From contig JADNYJ010000005.1 in assembly GCA_015501075.1 (NCBI GenBank), positions 248,001-312,000 of the forward strand: a DNA stretch of 64,000 bases, given 5' to 3'. Source of the DNA: Gymnopilus junonius. Taxonomy: Eukaryota > Basidiomycota > Agaricomycetes > Agaricales > Galerinaceae. The notes under the pieces were generated by a model. That model did no database searches. It saw only the letters and a program-made list of their open reading frames with translations, and was not told the DNA's origin. Shown here piece by piece: positions 1 through 13,369 of this stretch. Each line of letters starts with the position of its first letter. Within the stretch, counting starts at the first letter, position 1. Both the position numbers and the translations under genes were made by a program.

Positions 1-1289
<1,289 letters not shown>

Positions 1290-1339
1290 GGTCGAGGAGT
1301 GGTGCCAAGAGCCAGTATAGCTACTTGCCTTTTCCGTCC
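1290..1339. promoter_or_regulatory. 50-bp divergent SRP54/SPT8 intergenic region
   Basis: Only 50 bases separate the SRP54 start codon (1289, minus) from the SPT8 start codon (1340, plus). Both transcripts must start in this gap or inside the neighbouring coding sequence, so a shared bidirectional promoter is inferred. No TATA box is evident. Confidence 0.5.
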
Positions 1340-3708
1340 ATGCTAGAATTCGACTCGGAAGAAGACACTAGCGACGAACTCTTTGACGCTGAGGACGACT
1401 TGGACGCCGAAGCAGACGATGATGACACTGTTGATCCACTGCTTGCAAACATGGCCGGTGGGGATGCTGCTGACGATGTAACTGACGATGGCGACGACGT
1501 CGGTCACCTCTGTGGCTCAGTTACTCCATATGTTGACCCCTTTATGTGTAGGACTCCGTCTCTGAAGAATCTGACGAAGAGGAGGACGAAGAGGAGGACG
1601 AGGACGAGGAGGATGATGATGAACCTTCTCTGGATTTGGGCCTCGACTTGGGCCTTACAGATGAAGGCGTCCCTCCCCCCTCAGCGAGCAGGGCTCAGCT
1701 CGGACAATGGAGAGCCAGTCTCCATCTGGGCCTCCCCCAGCGCGTAAGACTCCTCTCGTATAGCAAGAGCTAATGCATACTATTGTAATGTATTCTCCAG
1801 CACCGACTCCTCCACGCAAGCGTTCTCTCTCACCTGCTACTCGTCGAAGAATGAAACTAGCCTTCTCGCTGGATAACATTCCTCGCTCCTATACCATCGA
1901 AGCCATTTGCGCCATCCCGCATCCTGTCCCTACGCATGCACTAGCTGCCTCTGCATGTATAACGCACCTCTTAACGGGTTCAGAGGACGGATATATCAGA
2001 GACTATGACGTCTTCGCAGCCGTCAATAGCAAGAGCTTCTTGACCGCACCCCAGCGCCACCATGCAGGAGTGGTTGAGGGTCTTATGAAGTCTGGTCAGC
2101 TTCGCTACTGGTGGGAGAACCCAGGGCTTTCCGAATCTAAACCTCTTGGGTTGTTGGTAGCCGACGAAGAGCCAAATTTAGCGCCAGTATATAGTCTTGC
2201 GATGCATAGGGACGCGTTATGGGCTCTTGCTGGTACTGACGTGCGTGTTTGTTTACTCTGAGTCTCACTACCCATTGACACCATACCTAGGGAGGATATA
2301 TTAATCTCTTCACTGTGCGACACGATCCTGGTCGACTTTGTCATGTTTTGCAAGGGCACCGCGGTCCTGTTTCAGGACTGGCGCTTGATTATGATGAAAA
2401 GGGCGTTTTCAGTGCCAGTTGGGATGGCGAAGCTATCGTATGCATATTCTCTGCTTGTCAAACTGACGTTTTCTCATTTTGATTCTTAGCAATGGGATCT
2501 CAATACAGGGCAGAACGTTCGCAACTTCACAGCCCACAATTCACAATTAACGAGCATCGCATTGCGTCCCATTTCTTCTGGCTATGTTCAAACTGGTCCT
2601 CCGGTTTATACACAAACTACGAAAGAAACAACGGGCTTGAACCCACAGAAAACCCACTCACCTCTTCAGATGGCATGAACATGGACTCAAACATGGAACC
2701 ATTATTAGGAGATCAAGTAGATGTAACTAATAATCCCTCCCTGGCAGACATCCAAGCAACGGCCGACGCAAGTTCGATGCCTGTGGATACTGATGCACGC
2801 TCTGACGTGTCTTTCGACCCCCTCTTTGATGACATTCCTGAAGACAGTGTACCAGCTCCCCGAAATGATACCAAATTGGCAATGCCGTGGAACTCGCAAA
2901 CACCTTTTCAGGCACGCGCTCCTAGTACAACTACCATACCGCCTCCAAAAGGCGCCCCTCCACTTTTTGATCCAGTTGCCTACTCCTCATGCTCTCCAGA
3001 CTTGTTAATGACTGCTTTTATTGACGGCCAAGTCATTTTATGGGATCGGCGAGCGCAGACTTCTGGTCATGGAGTTGGAAGATTATGGATGAGTGAAAAG
3101 ACTCCTCCTTGGTGTCTTTCGGTACATCAATTATGCCCTCGCATTGTTTTAGAATTCACTTTCTTTTTCTTTGTAGGCTTGCTGGTCGGCAGACGGGGCA
3201 CAGATTTACGCCGGCAGGCGAAATGGTACCGTAGATGTATGGGATGTCCGTGTCCTTGGACAGAATAGCTCAACCAACACACCCAGGTTATTGAAAACCC
3301 TGCGAAATCCCACCAGTTCCGGCGTTGTCTCTTGCGTTGTTGCCTTTCCTGACTCCCGACATATTGCTTGGTGAAGCCTTCAGCTTGTCCAAATTCGTTG
3401 TTTTATTCATTCTCGTTATAATAGTGCTTCAGTGGACAATATTCGTCTTTGGAACGTCGCAGAAAGCGGAGAGGACGCTTGGGGAAAGCCAAAGGGTGGC
3501 GTACCATTCAAAATCATCCCTGGTCATCATGGAGGATACATTTCGCAAATGAGTATGTATTGCAACATCAGGTTGTATCGCGATTACTGAACCTCTGTCA
3601 GTCGTTGATCCAGGTGCTCGATTCCTTGTGAGCGCTAGCAGTAATCGCGGATGGTATGGTGACTCTACCCGTACTGTATTTGTGCACGACATCAAGCGTA
3701 ACGAATGA
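1340..3708 (+). CDS. SPT8: SAGA complex subunit Spt8, WD40 protein
   Basis: Spt8 is a WD40 beta-propeller subunit of the SAGA coactivator that contacts TBP in the nucleus. The start at 1340 opens a very acidic N-terminal stretch (about 1345-1640, Asp/Glu runs), as in Spt8 homologues. The diagnostic block begins at about 1890: YTIEAICAIPHPVPTHALA, then THLLTGSEDGYIRDYDVFAAV and HHAGVVEGLMKSGQLRYWW. Later exons give repeated WD-type segments (QVILWDRRAQ near 3035, TVDVWDVRV near 3230, DNIRLWNVAESGEDAW near 3440, and the C terminus FVHDIKRNE). Several 50-60 base introns interrupt it (for example near 1550, 1755, 2240, 2440, 3120 and 3550). It is convergent with SPT6, with 151 bp between the two stop codons. 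Confidence 0.93.
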
Positions 3709-3859
3709 AGCCATCCATGGCTCATCCTTTATTAAGCTTTTAACCTCTCAAATATTTGCTCGTTTTCCAGTGTATATTACAGACCATGAAATACTGTACA
3801 GAAGGTGACACTTATTATAGCAATAGGCCGTAAAATGAAGTTATGCAGCGAGATAGATT

Positions 3860-6800
3860 CTATGATGGCCACGTTTGACCCCACACCTGTGGACGACCAG
3901 GGTTGATATTAGGTGGGGGCATAGGAGGTTGACCGTATACAGGTACAGGAGGACGATGTGCAGGGGTTTGATATCCATGCCCAAATGGTGCGGGCTGGGG
4001 GGGAAAGCTCGGAGGAACGCTGGCAACAAATGGGGTCTGCGAACCACCCGCATGCATATAAGGGTTCGGTGTGCGCCCAATCTGACGGACAGACAAGTGG
4101 CCCGGTGTCGCACCACCCGGTCTGGCAGGTGTTCGCATGCCAGCGCCGTACGGGGTCTTTCCCCAGCGGCAGCGCGATTCTGGGACTCGTGGAGATGTCT
4201 GTGGTTGGGATATGAGACAATCTCAGACAGAGCAAGAGAAAAAAAAACAAAAGAACCTACCGAACTTTAAAGGCATCACAAAGTTCTGGTACACCTGCTG
4301 CAGCTGCGTCAAATAGGTAGTAAGCTTCTGGTGCAACACGAACTGGCTGGGGTTAAAAATAAAATCAGAAACTCTGGAAGCAGTAAAAAAAGGCGGGTAT
4401 TACCCAAGTCTGCACAGTCGAATTCTTATTGGCCAAGAAACATAGACTGAAGTGACCGGGTCGCTTTCTGTTGAGCGTAAATCCATACATACTCTTCGCT
4501 GGATTAGCAGCCAAAAAGTTCTTCAAGAAGATATCTAATCAAATGAAAATAAGATGTTTTGGCCTGTCACAACGAGAAGGCATCTTACGCAATTCATCTT
4601 CACTGCCATGCTTGAATTTCTCGTGAGCCATGAGCTCTTCAACTCGACGAGCCATTGCTTGTACGTGGTTGACTATCAGTTCATCCAGATCCGAGTAGGA
4701 ATGGGTGGCATCGACAATGAGCTGGCCGCCCACACTTTGTCCAGTGAGATCGGCGTTGAGCTCCGTGACGTCTACAAAATGTGAGTTCAAGGTTACCACA
4801 AAAACAAATAATGCTTACCGATGTGTTGATACAGCTTGTCGTCGACTTTCCAAGTTACCGCCAAATGATTGATACCTTTGGAGGAAGGACGGATTACGAC
4901 GTCTCCGCGCTGCTGCTTCTCAAGGTACGCTTCAGCCTGGGCCGTGTTGAAGTTGTGGAAGTTGGGATGCTTAATGACGCGACGTGTACGATCTGTCTCA
5001 GCACGCCTCTTTCTTGCCAACATCTCCTGATCCTTTTCATGGCGAGCATCATCCCAACTTTCATCTTTTTTGACTTTCCTAAAGACGCTGTCGCCCTCTT
5101 GGAGATCGCCAGGCCGAGCTGATAGGTCGACAACAAAGTGGTCGTGCTCAAGTTGGAATCCCATTCGAACCACAACTCCTGATATGGTTTGGCCTTTTTT
5201 CAGAGCATTGCGGCCAATTTCAGGCAAGGATTCCGCCGAAATGAAGCCTTCAATGCCTGAATCGAGGCGAACATTCACACCTTCTTTCCCGATTCGGTAG
5301 ACCTGTGCAGAGACAATGAGGCCAACATCAAGCGTCTTGGGTGTCTCTCCGCTGAGCATGGTTAGAATTTCCCAATCGGTGGGAAGACGGAATTTGGACC
5401 TCTTTTCAGAAAAAGGTCTCACAAGTTCTTCACGAATGACATCGAGAGTGAGCCGTTTTTGGTCGTGATTTGCCTCAAACAAGCTGATGGCAAATTCATC
5501 CAGGTTCAATTCAACCAGCTTTTTCTCCTTGTCTCGATCATTCATTATGGTCGTTACCACTTGTGAAGGATGTTCATCATGAATGTCCTCCTCATCCAGT
5601 TCTAACGCATCGGTGGCCATCTTTCGCGCCAGCTCGTAATCTTCGGGGTGAATACGGGTGTCGTCAAGGGGATCTGGTGCATTTTCATCGTCTGGTCGAT
5701 ATTTAATTGATTTTTCTTGTGCCTGGATAACCCGCAAAAATCCAGCTGCATTCAGAAAGATTTTCGTCGTTAACAAGCCCGCTTTAATGAATTGGTCGCG
5801 GTTGACGAGGGTGCCTCCCTGGATAAAAAGATTGAGAAAAGTCACAATATATGAGAAACATTTGACAGACCTGTGCAGTTATTTTCTTCACTAATACCTG
5901 AGCCTTTCTTGGACCTAAGCCACAGACGAAAGGAAGGAGATGCTGGTAATACGGGTCAGTGACAGCGCGATTAATGTCCACTCCAACTTTGTTGGTAACG
6001 TCAACGAGGACTTGTTCAAAGGCACGAAGCAACTTCTCCTGGGGGACCTACGAAACGCACCAGAAATGAGAAGAGGTCAAAGTACAGGTGATAAGAGGCA
6101 GACTAACCAGATGCTGATTGTCCTCGTCAAAAGAGATGGCAGTGATATCGGGCCCCAAAGCTGCAAATTCATTCAAAGGACTTTGAACGTAGCGCGCCAA
6201 ACCGACGCAATATTTAGCGGTTGGTGAAAGTGCACTGAATTCGTCCGCAGCTCGCTTGCTATGCTGATAGATACGAGCCACGTCGTCGTTGACATAAATT
6301 GCTGGAATATTGAAATTCTCCTCAGACTTGTCCCAAGACGTTTCTTGATCTGGACCACTGACGCCGCGGAATATCCCCTTGACTATGTGCATTAATCGCA
6401 CGGTAGCAATACTGAAACCGCCTAGAACGGCAACATCTGGCTTTCGACGAATCAATAAATCCTTGAACTCATCTATGTTGTCCTGGTCATGAAGGTTATC
6501 TATCTTGGTGTGTTCCCGCATGCGGCCTGCTTCGTCGACGTACACCAAGGTAATGGCATCTTTATGAGGATCGCCTTTCCCCCATGAAATGGCGAGCACC
6601 GACATCGCCGATTCTCCGTATTTGAGTTCACGTGTTAGATAGGGAGCTACATCGACTCGCTAGCAGATGTGAGTAAATATCAGAAGCACGAAGTATCAAG
6701 AGGTCTCACCTGCCTCAACTGTATGCTACAGTGGAAAGCGAGGAAATCTTCCACCTCTTCCCGGATGTATTCACGAGTCCACTTTACTGCGGCTGGAATT

Positions 6801-9120
6801 AAATGTTGATCTATCACCTCTTGAACGACAAGGGAGCGCTCCGCATTCCACGCCTTCGCAGGATCACTGAAACTGTCCGAAGAGATCGCATCTAACAACC
6901 GTCGTTCGAAGGCTGATTTAACTTCGGGTGCAATGGAAATATCGACAGTCACCAAATGTTCAGTTTCTGCGGCCAAAATATGCAAGAATTGAGCAGAATC
7001 ACGCATGTCAGTAACGGATTTCTGTAGTAGGTACTTGAAGTTCTGTATTCAAACGATTGCAGTTTAAGTCGCGAAGGAAATGAATGGTACAGAGACTTAC
7101 AAAGTATGGATGGTTTTCGTCGATTTTTGTGATACCTCGTTCGGTAGGCTCGACTGTCACTCGAGCATCTTCCTTGAAAATTTTACGAATATGGCTGCGA
7201 AGAAGGGGGTCTTTGCCGAGTTCCGTGGATAAGATCAGGCGAGCTTTTCGCAGAAGTTCTTCGGGTGCTTGAGCTTTTGCAGGATCAGCGTCTGCAAACT
7301 GCTCCGCACAAGCGATGGGATTTAAATCTTCATCATCAACAAAGTGGACATGATGAGAAGCGAGGAAATTCAAAACAACTTGATGTGGCTGGATACCGAA
7401 TTTCTAATGTATTTCAGTCAACTTCACGCGGACTTATTTCGTTTACAATACTCACCTCAGCCAATTTTGAGATGATACTCTTCTTTGTAACCTCATAGGC
7501 AGAGATACGACTGGGCGTTTTGCGCCTTTTCATGGCTAGATCAGGTTCATTGTCATCATGGAAGTGGAATTCGGGCAGTGAATCCTGTTTCTTGTCCTTG
7601 TATTTCATCGATAACCACTCTGTGGCGTCCGCTACAAGTTCTACACCGTCAATCTGAGGCTGTATTTCTTCCTCGTAGTATTCATCCTTGACTTGCAGCC
7701 TCTCATATAACAGTGAAAGAGCTCGACGGCGTTCCAAAAGGGATCTATACTTCTGCCCCCATGAACAGATTCGCCAGAGTTCATCAAGCTCTAGCAGTTC
7801 AAAACGAGACTTGATATCATTGACATCAAAATGATAGATATAGTCGCGCTTATGAGCCCAAATATATGGAACTTCATATTCCTCAACAAATAGCTGACGA
7901 AGGGCGAAAGTCACTGCTAAGACAAGGGCACCTTTGAGGTGCTGGAATTTTCCGTCAGGAGTAAAATACTCCTTAGTTTTTTGAGGAGAAAGCCGAGTAG
8001 TGACCCACATCGCTGCACCTCCTAGATCTTCTTCAGTCAGTTGGGTGTGAGATGATAAAGTCGACGATGATGACAATGAAGAAGTAGCTAGCTGCATTCG
8101 CTCAGGGATATCTTGAGCGCGAATGAGATCATCGTCATCTGTAAGCATACGCTTTCGGATTTCCGAGGGTTCGAATACCTGTCGTTTCAAGTTAGCAACA
8201 TTTTAAAGGTAAAGATCCTGCTTTCTTACATCCTGATATTTCATTTCCGGTTTGAACTGTTCGTCCTCTGCCTCTCCTTCCTCATCCCCAACCAATGCCC
8301 AGTCATATTCATGACCGTCTCCGAAAACATCGTGGATCTCATCCCATGCACTGTAAATGAATAAATGAATGAAGAAAGTAGAAGTAAAATAAGGGCATAC
8401 TTGGCGTCAATTCCAGCCAATTCTGGGCGAACCCGTACCCTTTTACGGCGGATCTGTTCTTGTCTCTTTTCCTGCCTTCTAGCATCGCGGACACCGTCAT
8501 TCATAGCAACGCCACCTTCTTCTTCAGAGCTATATTCAATGAAATCTTCCATGTCTTCGTCGTCGTCGCCACCGCGATCATCCCAAATCTTCCCTATGTC
8601 AGGAGCTTCCTGTAACTCTTCGCCCTCCAGGTCGTCCTCGGACGACTCAACAACAGCACGACGCTTGGAGGAAGACGCCGCAGGTGATTCAGAATCACGG
8701 TAACGGCGACGAGTGAGGCGACCTCTCTTGAAAGCGCCACCCGTGTTTTCCTCAAGAAGATCCAGATCGTCGTCCTCTAAGGTCTCCTCTTCTAAAAGTT
8801 TGAAAGTGTTAAAAGGGTACCCTGGAAATGTACGAGTTGCACTCACCTCGATGATGCTTTTTTCTCCGCTTTCTGTGCTTACGAGGTACTTCTTCTTCAT
8901 CCTCCTCCTCCTCCTCGTCTTCATCAACAATAAACCCTTCACGTATGCGAATGGCCTCCTCTTCGTCATCATCTTCCTCCTCCGAACTGTCGTCCGTAAC
9001 ACCGGGCATGACCACATCACCTTCACCTTCCTCGTCCTCTTGATCTGAGTCATGCATAACATTATTAGGGCCCTCTACATGCTCGTCGCGCATCACTGCA
9101 TCGAGTTCCGACGAAGACAT
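3860..9120 (-). CDS. SPT6: Transcription elongation factor Spt6
   Basis: Spt6 is the histone chaperone and elongation factor that travels with RNA polymerase II. The protein starts at 9120 with a long acidic region (Glu/Asp runs, about 9120-8500), typical of Spt6. It is followed by the helix-turn-helix and core region (8190-7010), a YqgF-like RNase H fold (about 6605-6100), a helix-hairpin-helix part (about 6030-5785, with the segment [19 protein letters not shown]), an S1 RNA-binding domain (about 5330-5120, around [14 protein letters not shown]) and the SH2 region that binds the polymerase linker (from about 4970, [17 protein letters not shown]). The C-terminal tail (4138-3860) is rich in Pro, Gly and aromatic residues. 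At least ten introns are present. Its start lies 94 bp from the divergent deaminase start at 9215. Confidence 0.95.
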
Positions 9121-9214
9121 AATGGGAGTACAGGTTCAAGTTGTTGTAGGGTTCACAATGAAGCTGCCGCATAAAGTTTACTACACACGGTTACGTAATA
9201 TATCCTGCTTTCCA

Positions 9215-9822
9215 ATGACCCCAACAGCCGCATTGGTATGTTCCTCGCAAACAATGGACAGTCAGGTACTGAGGCTGATATGTTGTAGGAGGAATATTCG
9301 GAACAGCACATCAACTATCTTCGAATTGCTATTTCCGAAGCTGAGAAATGTGTACCAACACCGACCGCTTTCTGCGTCGGATGCGTGCTCGTCGTTAGAT
9401 TACCCATTGATGGGTTTATACCCGTCATTCTTTCCACCGGATATTCCAGAGAACTTCCCGGCAACACTCATGCGGAAGCTAATGCTTTAGCGAAGGCCCG
9501 TTCTCTTTCTCCCGATCAACTGGCTTCTCTGTTCTCAGAAGCTGCCCTCATGCTACTTCCTGACATCCTAGCCCACACAGACATTTATACCACTCTCGAG
9601 CCTTGTTCTGTCCGGACTTCTGGACTAGCTCCATGCGCGGATGCACTTGTCGCCTCAAGAGTCAAACGTTGTTTTATTGGTGTGGGTGAACCGGATAATT
9701 TCGTTAAATGCGAAGGCGCACGAAAGTTGCAGGATGCTGGCATTGAGGTCATATGGTTACCTGAACTACAAGACGAGTGCCTTGCTGTTGCTCGTCGCGG
9801 CCATCAGAGTCGGGAAATCTAA
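9215..9822 (+). CDS. RibD/Rib2-type pyrimidine deaminase domain protein
   Basis: This is a zinc-dependent deaminase of the cytidine/deoxycytidylate deaminase superfamily. It looks closest to the riboflavin-pathway enzyme that deaminates 2,5-diamino-6-ribitylamino-pyrimidinone phosphate (RibD N-terminal domain, yeast Rib2 C-terminal domain). There are two exons, 9215-9235 and 9289-9822, giving about 184 residues. The intron starts GTATGT and ends TAG, and removing it joins MTPTAAL to EEYSEQHINYLR in frame. Zinc and catalytic residues are visible as THAEANAL (His and proton-shuttle Glu) and EPCSVRTSGLAPC (two Cys; the PCx8PC spacing is of RibD type). Unlike yeast Rib2, no pseudouridine synthase domain is fused to it. 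The substrate is inferred from the family, so a gene symbol is withheld. Confidence 0.85.
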
Positions 9823-10586
9823 ATCATACCATATCTCCTGGAAATGCCACAGAAGCCTTAGGTTCTCAATGTTGCATGTTTGCATTGGTGCCAATATCCT
9901 GTTTAATACCCTCTCCAGTCTCTGCGTTCTTCCTCTCTTTCGGCATGATACACCATCAAAACATTTCGTCGAGAATTTACAAATTAGATATATGCTACTG
10001 TAGATGAATGAATGAAACCATCCTTGCCCAGGCCATTCTAATTCTTACATACTAGAATCTATGACGCTCAAGACAAGTAGTGACCCATCTCTTTATGATA
10101 TAGAAAGTGATGTACTGCGCCAATGAGGCAAGTCATGGAGCAAAAGGAATGGAATGGACTTCGATGCGCGCCTCGATGCCAATGCTTATAAGGATATTCT
10201 GACCAACTTACTTATCCCAAAGCATCGTGTCCTTAGCTGATACCCTCGATGCTCTGTTAGCGTTAGCATTGTTTGACCATTTGAATAGATGCAAAATATT
10301 TCACCATGTAAGAACATATGTTTCATTCTTGGTGGAAAGCATAAAACAAACCTTGAGTGGACCTTATCGGCCCTTTGGATAGCTGTTATTCTTCGAATCC
10401 GCTCCAAGTTTGATTCGTGTCTGTTCCGGCATGGATTTCCATAGTCGATACTACTGCTGTTTCCCTGTAGTCCTGCCTTATCACTTCACATTCCTCTACA
10501 CCTCGTCTGTAACCGGTGCCCATGTAACCTCAGTCGTCGTTAGACACGTAACACGTTCAACATTGTCAAGACAGATGTTTCGCTGC
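9823..10586. other. Intergenic, no gene recognised
   Basis: This is 764 bp between the convergent deaminase and SGNH esterase genes. Short open frames exist on both strands (10186-10407 minus, 10410-10610 plus). They have no recognisable protein character and contain no conserved motif. It should hold both 3' untranslated regions. Confidence 0.6.
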
Positions 10587-11893
10587 CTAGATGGAAAGGC
10601 CCGGGTTTGAGGGTATATTATGAAGAAAGACTGCAATACATTGCGCCATGTAGCTGTGGACCTTACTTGTTGGGTGGAGATGATCCACCCAAATTGATCC
10701 TCCCCGTCTATGAACATCTTCAGGGTCGAAGCCTAACTTGCCAGGGTCGTCTAGGAGGGTATCAAAGACTTTCCATGCTGAAAAGAGCAGTACTGTAGCG
10801 TCTTTGTGTTTCTTATGAAACTCATTGGTTTCTTGTCTTAGAACTTGATTCCAATTTTCACATAGTGCTTGTACGCGAGATTGGCGATCTGACTGGAGGG
10901 GTACTATACGAAGCAGAAGATCAGCTCAGGTCAAAAGTAAAATTCATTCATACTTTCCTGCCGGACTGCGATGGACGGTGGGTACATCAATAAACATGAA
11001 GTTCCGTGCTCCTATCTCAAATAGTTTCTCTTGGATCGAGAACAGGTGTTTAATAGTGCTCCTGGGGTCCAAACCCAGTCTGCCATTTGTTAAGCAATAG
11101 AGACTGGGATTGAGAATTTCATGAAACATACGCGCAATCATTGATTCCAACCCATGTTACTACACGGCATTATGAGATTCCATGATTAGATGATGTACGT
11201 CGGCCCAACTTCATTGAAATTTTGGTACTAACTGAAAAGAGTTTGGCTCTCTGTCCATGGTGCCCAATCAGGTCTCTTGCTCAAATCAGGGAGGAAGAGA
11301 CGCTCGAACTGGCGTTGAATGCCTTGCACAATGTCACCGCCCTTGGCGTAGTCGTGAACCAATAGAGGCGATTTGATCCACTCCTCTCCCTGTTCGCCAT
11401 TTGGATTGAATCGCGGTTCTGGACAATGTTTAGAAATGAGATGTCCAACCCAGTTGGGCAACCCATCTTCATTGAAAGTGTAGCCGGGGAATTCAACTCC
11501 CAAAGGCTGCTGTGCAGTCGGTCTTCCAGCAGAATTGCCAGGAACACGAGGGGTAAACTGCACAGCACTATAAGAGTCTCCACTAAGAAACAAAGTTGCA
11601 CCGTCATCAGCTGGAAAGGGAGACGCCGAATCATCCATTGGAGTTACGAACAAGATGATTAATCGGCGAACACCAGCAAATCCGTTCCACATCCTCCCAA
11701 CGTGATAAATTGACATGTTGCTGTTTATTGTGTCTGGAAGAACAGTTGGGTCCTGCTTTTCAACAGTGTTCCGTCGGCTGAATTTCATGAAGTATGACTG
11801 TAAGGAAGGAACTTTCATGAATATAATAACTTCGAAGGTAATCAGGCTTGCTGGCAGTGACAGGGAGTGACAAGAAGATGAGATGACAGGCAT
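10587..11893 (-). CDS. SGNH/GDSL-type esterase (carbohydrate esterase 16-like)
   Basis: This is a serine hydrolase of the SGNH superfamily, acting on small ester bonds such as acetyl groups on carbohydrates. Block I with the nucleophile is FLSGDSYSAVQF (near 11590). Block III is TWVGINDCA (near 11150, after an intron of about 65 bases). A conserved segment NFMFIDVPTVHRSPAG lies near 11000-10960. The catalytic Asp and His sit in IWVDHLHPTS near 10690-10670. The protein ends IPSNPGLSI with the stop at 10587-10589. The four exons join in frame. The 5' end is uncertain: the open frame starts at 11893, with other in-frame Met codons at 11818, 11716 and 11692, and no clean signal peptide is visible, although many relatives are secreted. 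The substrate cannot be told from the sequence. Confidence 0.8.
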
Positions 11894-12081
11894 TTAGCTT
11901 CAATTGGTTTGGAATGAAAGGATGAATGTCCTTTTAAAGAAGATACAAACCGAAAATCCTGACCTACAGTATGCTTCCACACAAGTACTTGGAAAGACAC
12001 ATGTAGGGAGAAGACGATAAAATCGTATACTCAATTATGTACAAAAATCTCAACCAAAACTGGAAATCGAAAAGTTTCATT

Positions 12082-13216
12082 TCAAAGCAATCGATAGTGC
12101 CAATCATCAACAGTGATGGTGATTCTCCTTGCTTCGATCAGAAATTCAATGGAATCACTTCAAATTGTAAGTTATCTATCGGTCTAAATAGAGTTGTACA
12201 AAGTACGTACGACAATTCTCTTGAGGTGATAGCCGGGCGGTGTCTCTTAATGTGGGATATAAGATCCTCAATGTTAACCCCGTTTTCTTGCCACAAGCTG
12301 GTGTTCGACAAGCAGCTCATGACATCAAAATCCAGCTGAGTGAAAGGGATACCCGTAGGCGCAGGCAGATTCGGGTGCGTGAATCCACTTGCTTGTAACC
12401 GAGAGGCTTCAGAGGTGTGTCCCAAGAGAGAGAGCTGCTGGAAGCCGACATCTATAGAGGGTTCCTGCTGCCTATGTTCAAAACCGGGAAAAGGAGTGCT
12501 TGATATAACTTCTATGGGCTAGACATCGGACGGTTGGCAAACAATGTTCATCAAGCATTTAAAACAATATGGATGTACCGGAGGGTCTCGTTCAACGATC
12601 AATGACTCAAATATTGAGTGCAGAATATGGAAATATATTTCATGTGGGTCATATATGGGTTGGATATTGAGAATTTTGAGCGACCTTGACCTTCTGTGAT
12701 CATCTACGAGCTCACCAACTACACGGGCATAAGCAAATGCACTGAAAAAGGGTAACAATTGTAAATCAAAATGTATATGATCCCTAAGTGAAGCTGTGAG
12801 TTGGCTTACTCAAGAATGTGGTCTGTTCCTGATTCATAACTGTAGGCAGTTAATCTACCTGTTCCGTCATCGAGACCATAAGACCTGCAAGTGTGTCCGG
12901 GACTGATCCAACTAATACTGTCGTAATATATATTGACCACCAGCATAACCTGTCGTCCTGTAGCACAGAATAAGCAATTCCATGCGTAAACGTACCTTGT
13001 TAATGGTAGAACCATTGATTCCGAAGCGTCGAGCTGAATCACCCGTTGGGACCGCGTCCAGAAGCTGTCGTATGGTCACTCGCCGGAGGCCCTCATTGGA
13101 AATAGATTTCTGGACACGGTATAAGTCAGTTATTGGAGATGGCACTTGAAGCACATAACCTGTATATACGGAGCAAAAGACGAGGGCTCCCCAGCAGACT
13201 GGCTGAGTAGAGCCAT
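12082..13216 (-). CDS. Divergent replication protein A 32 kDa (RPA2) paralogue
   Basis: This is a second, divergent copy of the middle subunit of the single-strand DNA-binding complex RPA. Conceptual splicing gives MALLSQSAGEPSSFAPYIQ, then KSISNEGLRRVTIRQLLDA, an OB fold with SYGLDDGTGRLTAYSYE, the block YDPHEIYFHILHSIFESLI, and a C-terminal winged helix (FTQLDFDVMSCL to EARRITITVDDWHYRLL, stop at 12082-12084). All junctions I tried use GT/AG and keep the frame, so it looks functional. The DPHEIYFH block matches the canonical RPA2 gene at 23020-24160, but most other positions differ and the Gly-rich N terminus is replaced by a short one with a single SQ. It lies 153 bp from the divergent ATG2 start. 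A specialised RPA32, in the way of human RPA4, is possible but is inference. Confidence 0.82.
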
Positions 13217-13369
13217 CCTGGCTACATAGACTGAGGCGCCAAGCGCCGAACAAATTCGGACCGGGTATTAATTGGGTCATGTGACAGCTACTACATCATA
13301 TTCACTCACTTGCAGTGCCCTGTTGCGGTTTACTACCTGCCATGCAGCTTGCTTGAGTTTTATATCCTC

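Noticed and set aside
8365..9048. Plus-strand frames of about 110 codons
   Set aside because: They are antisense images of the acidic, repetitive SPT6 N terminus.
10186..10610. Short open frames on both strands between the deaminase and the esterase
   Set aside because: No protein-like pattern and no splice arrangement that gives a recognisable product; the esterase C terminus is fully explained to 10587.
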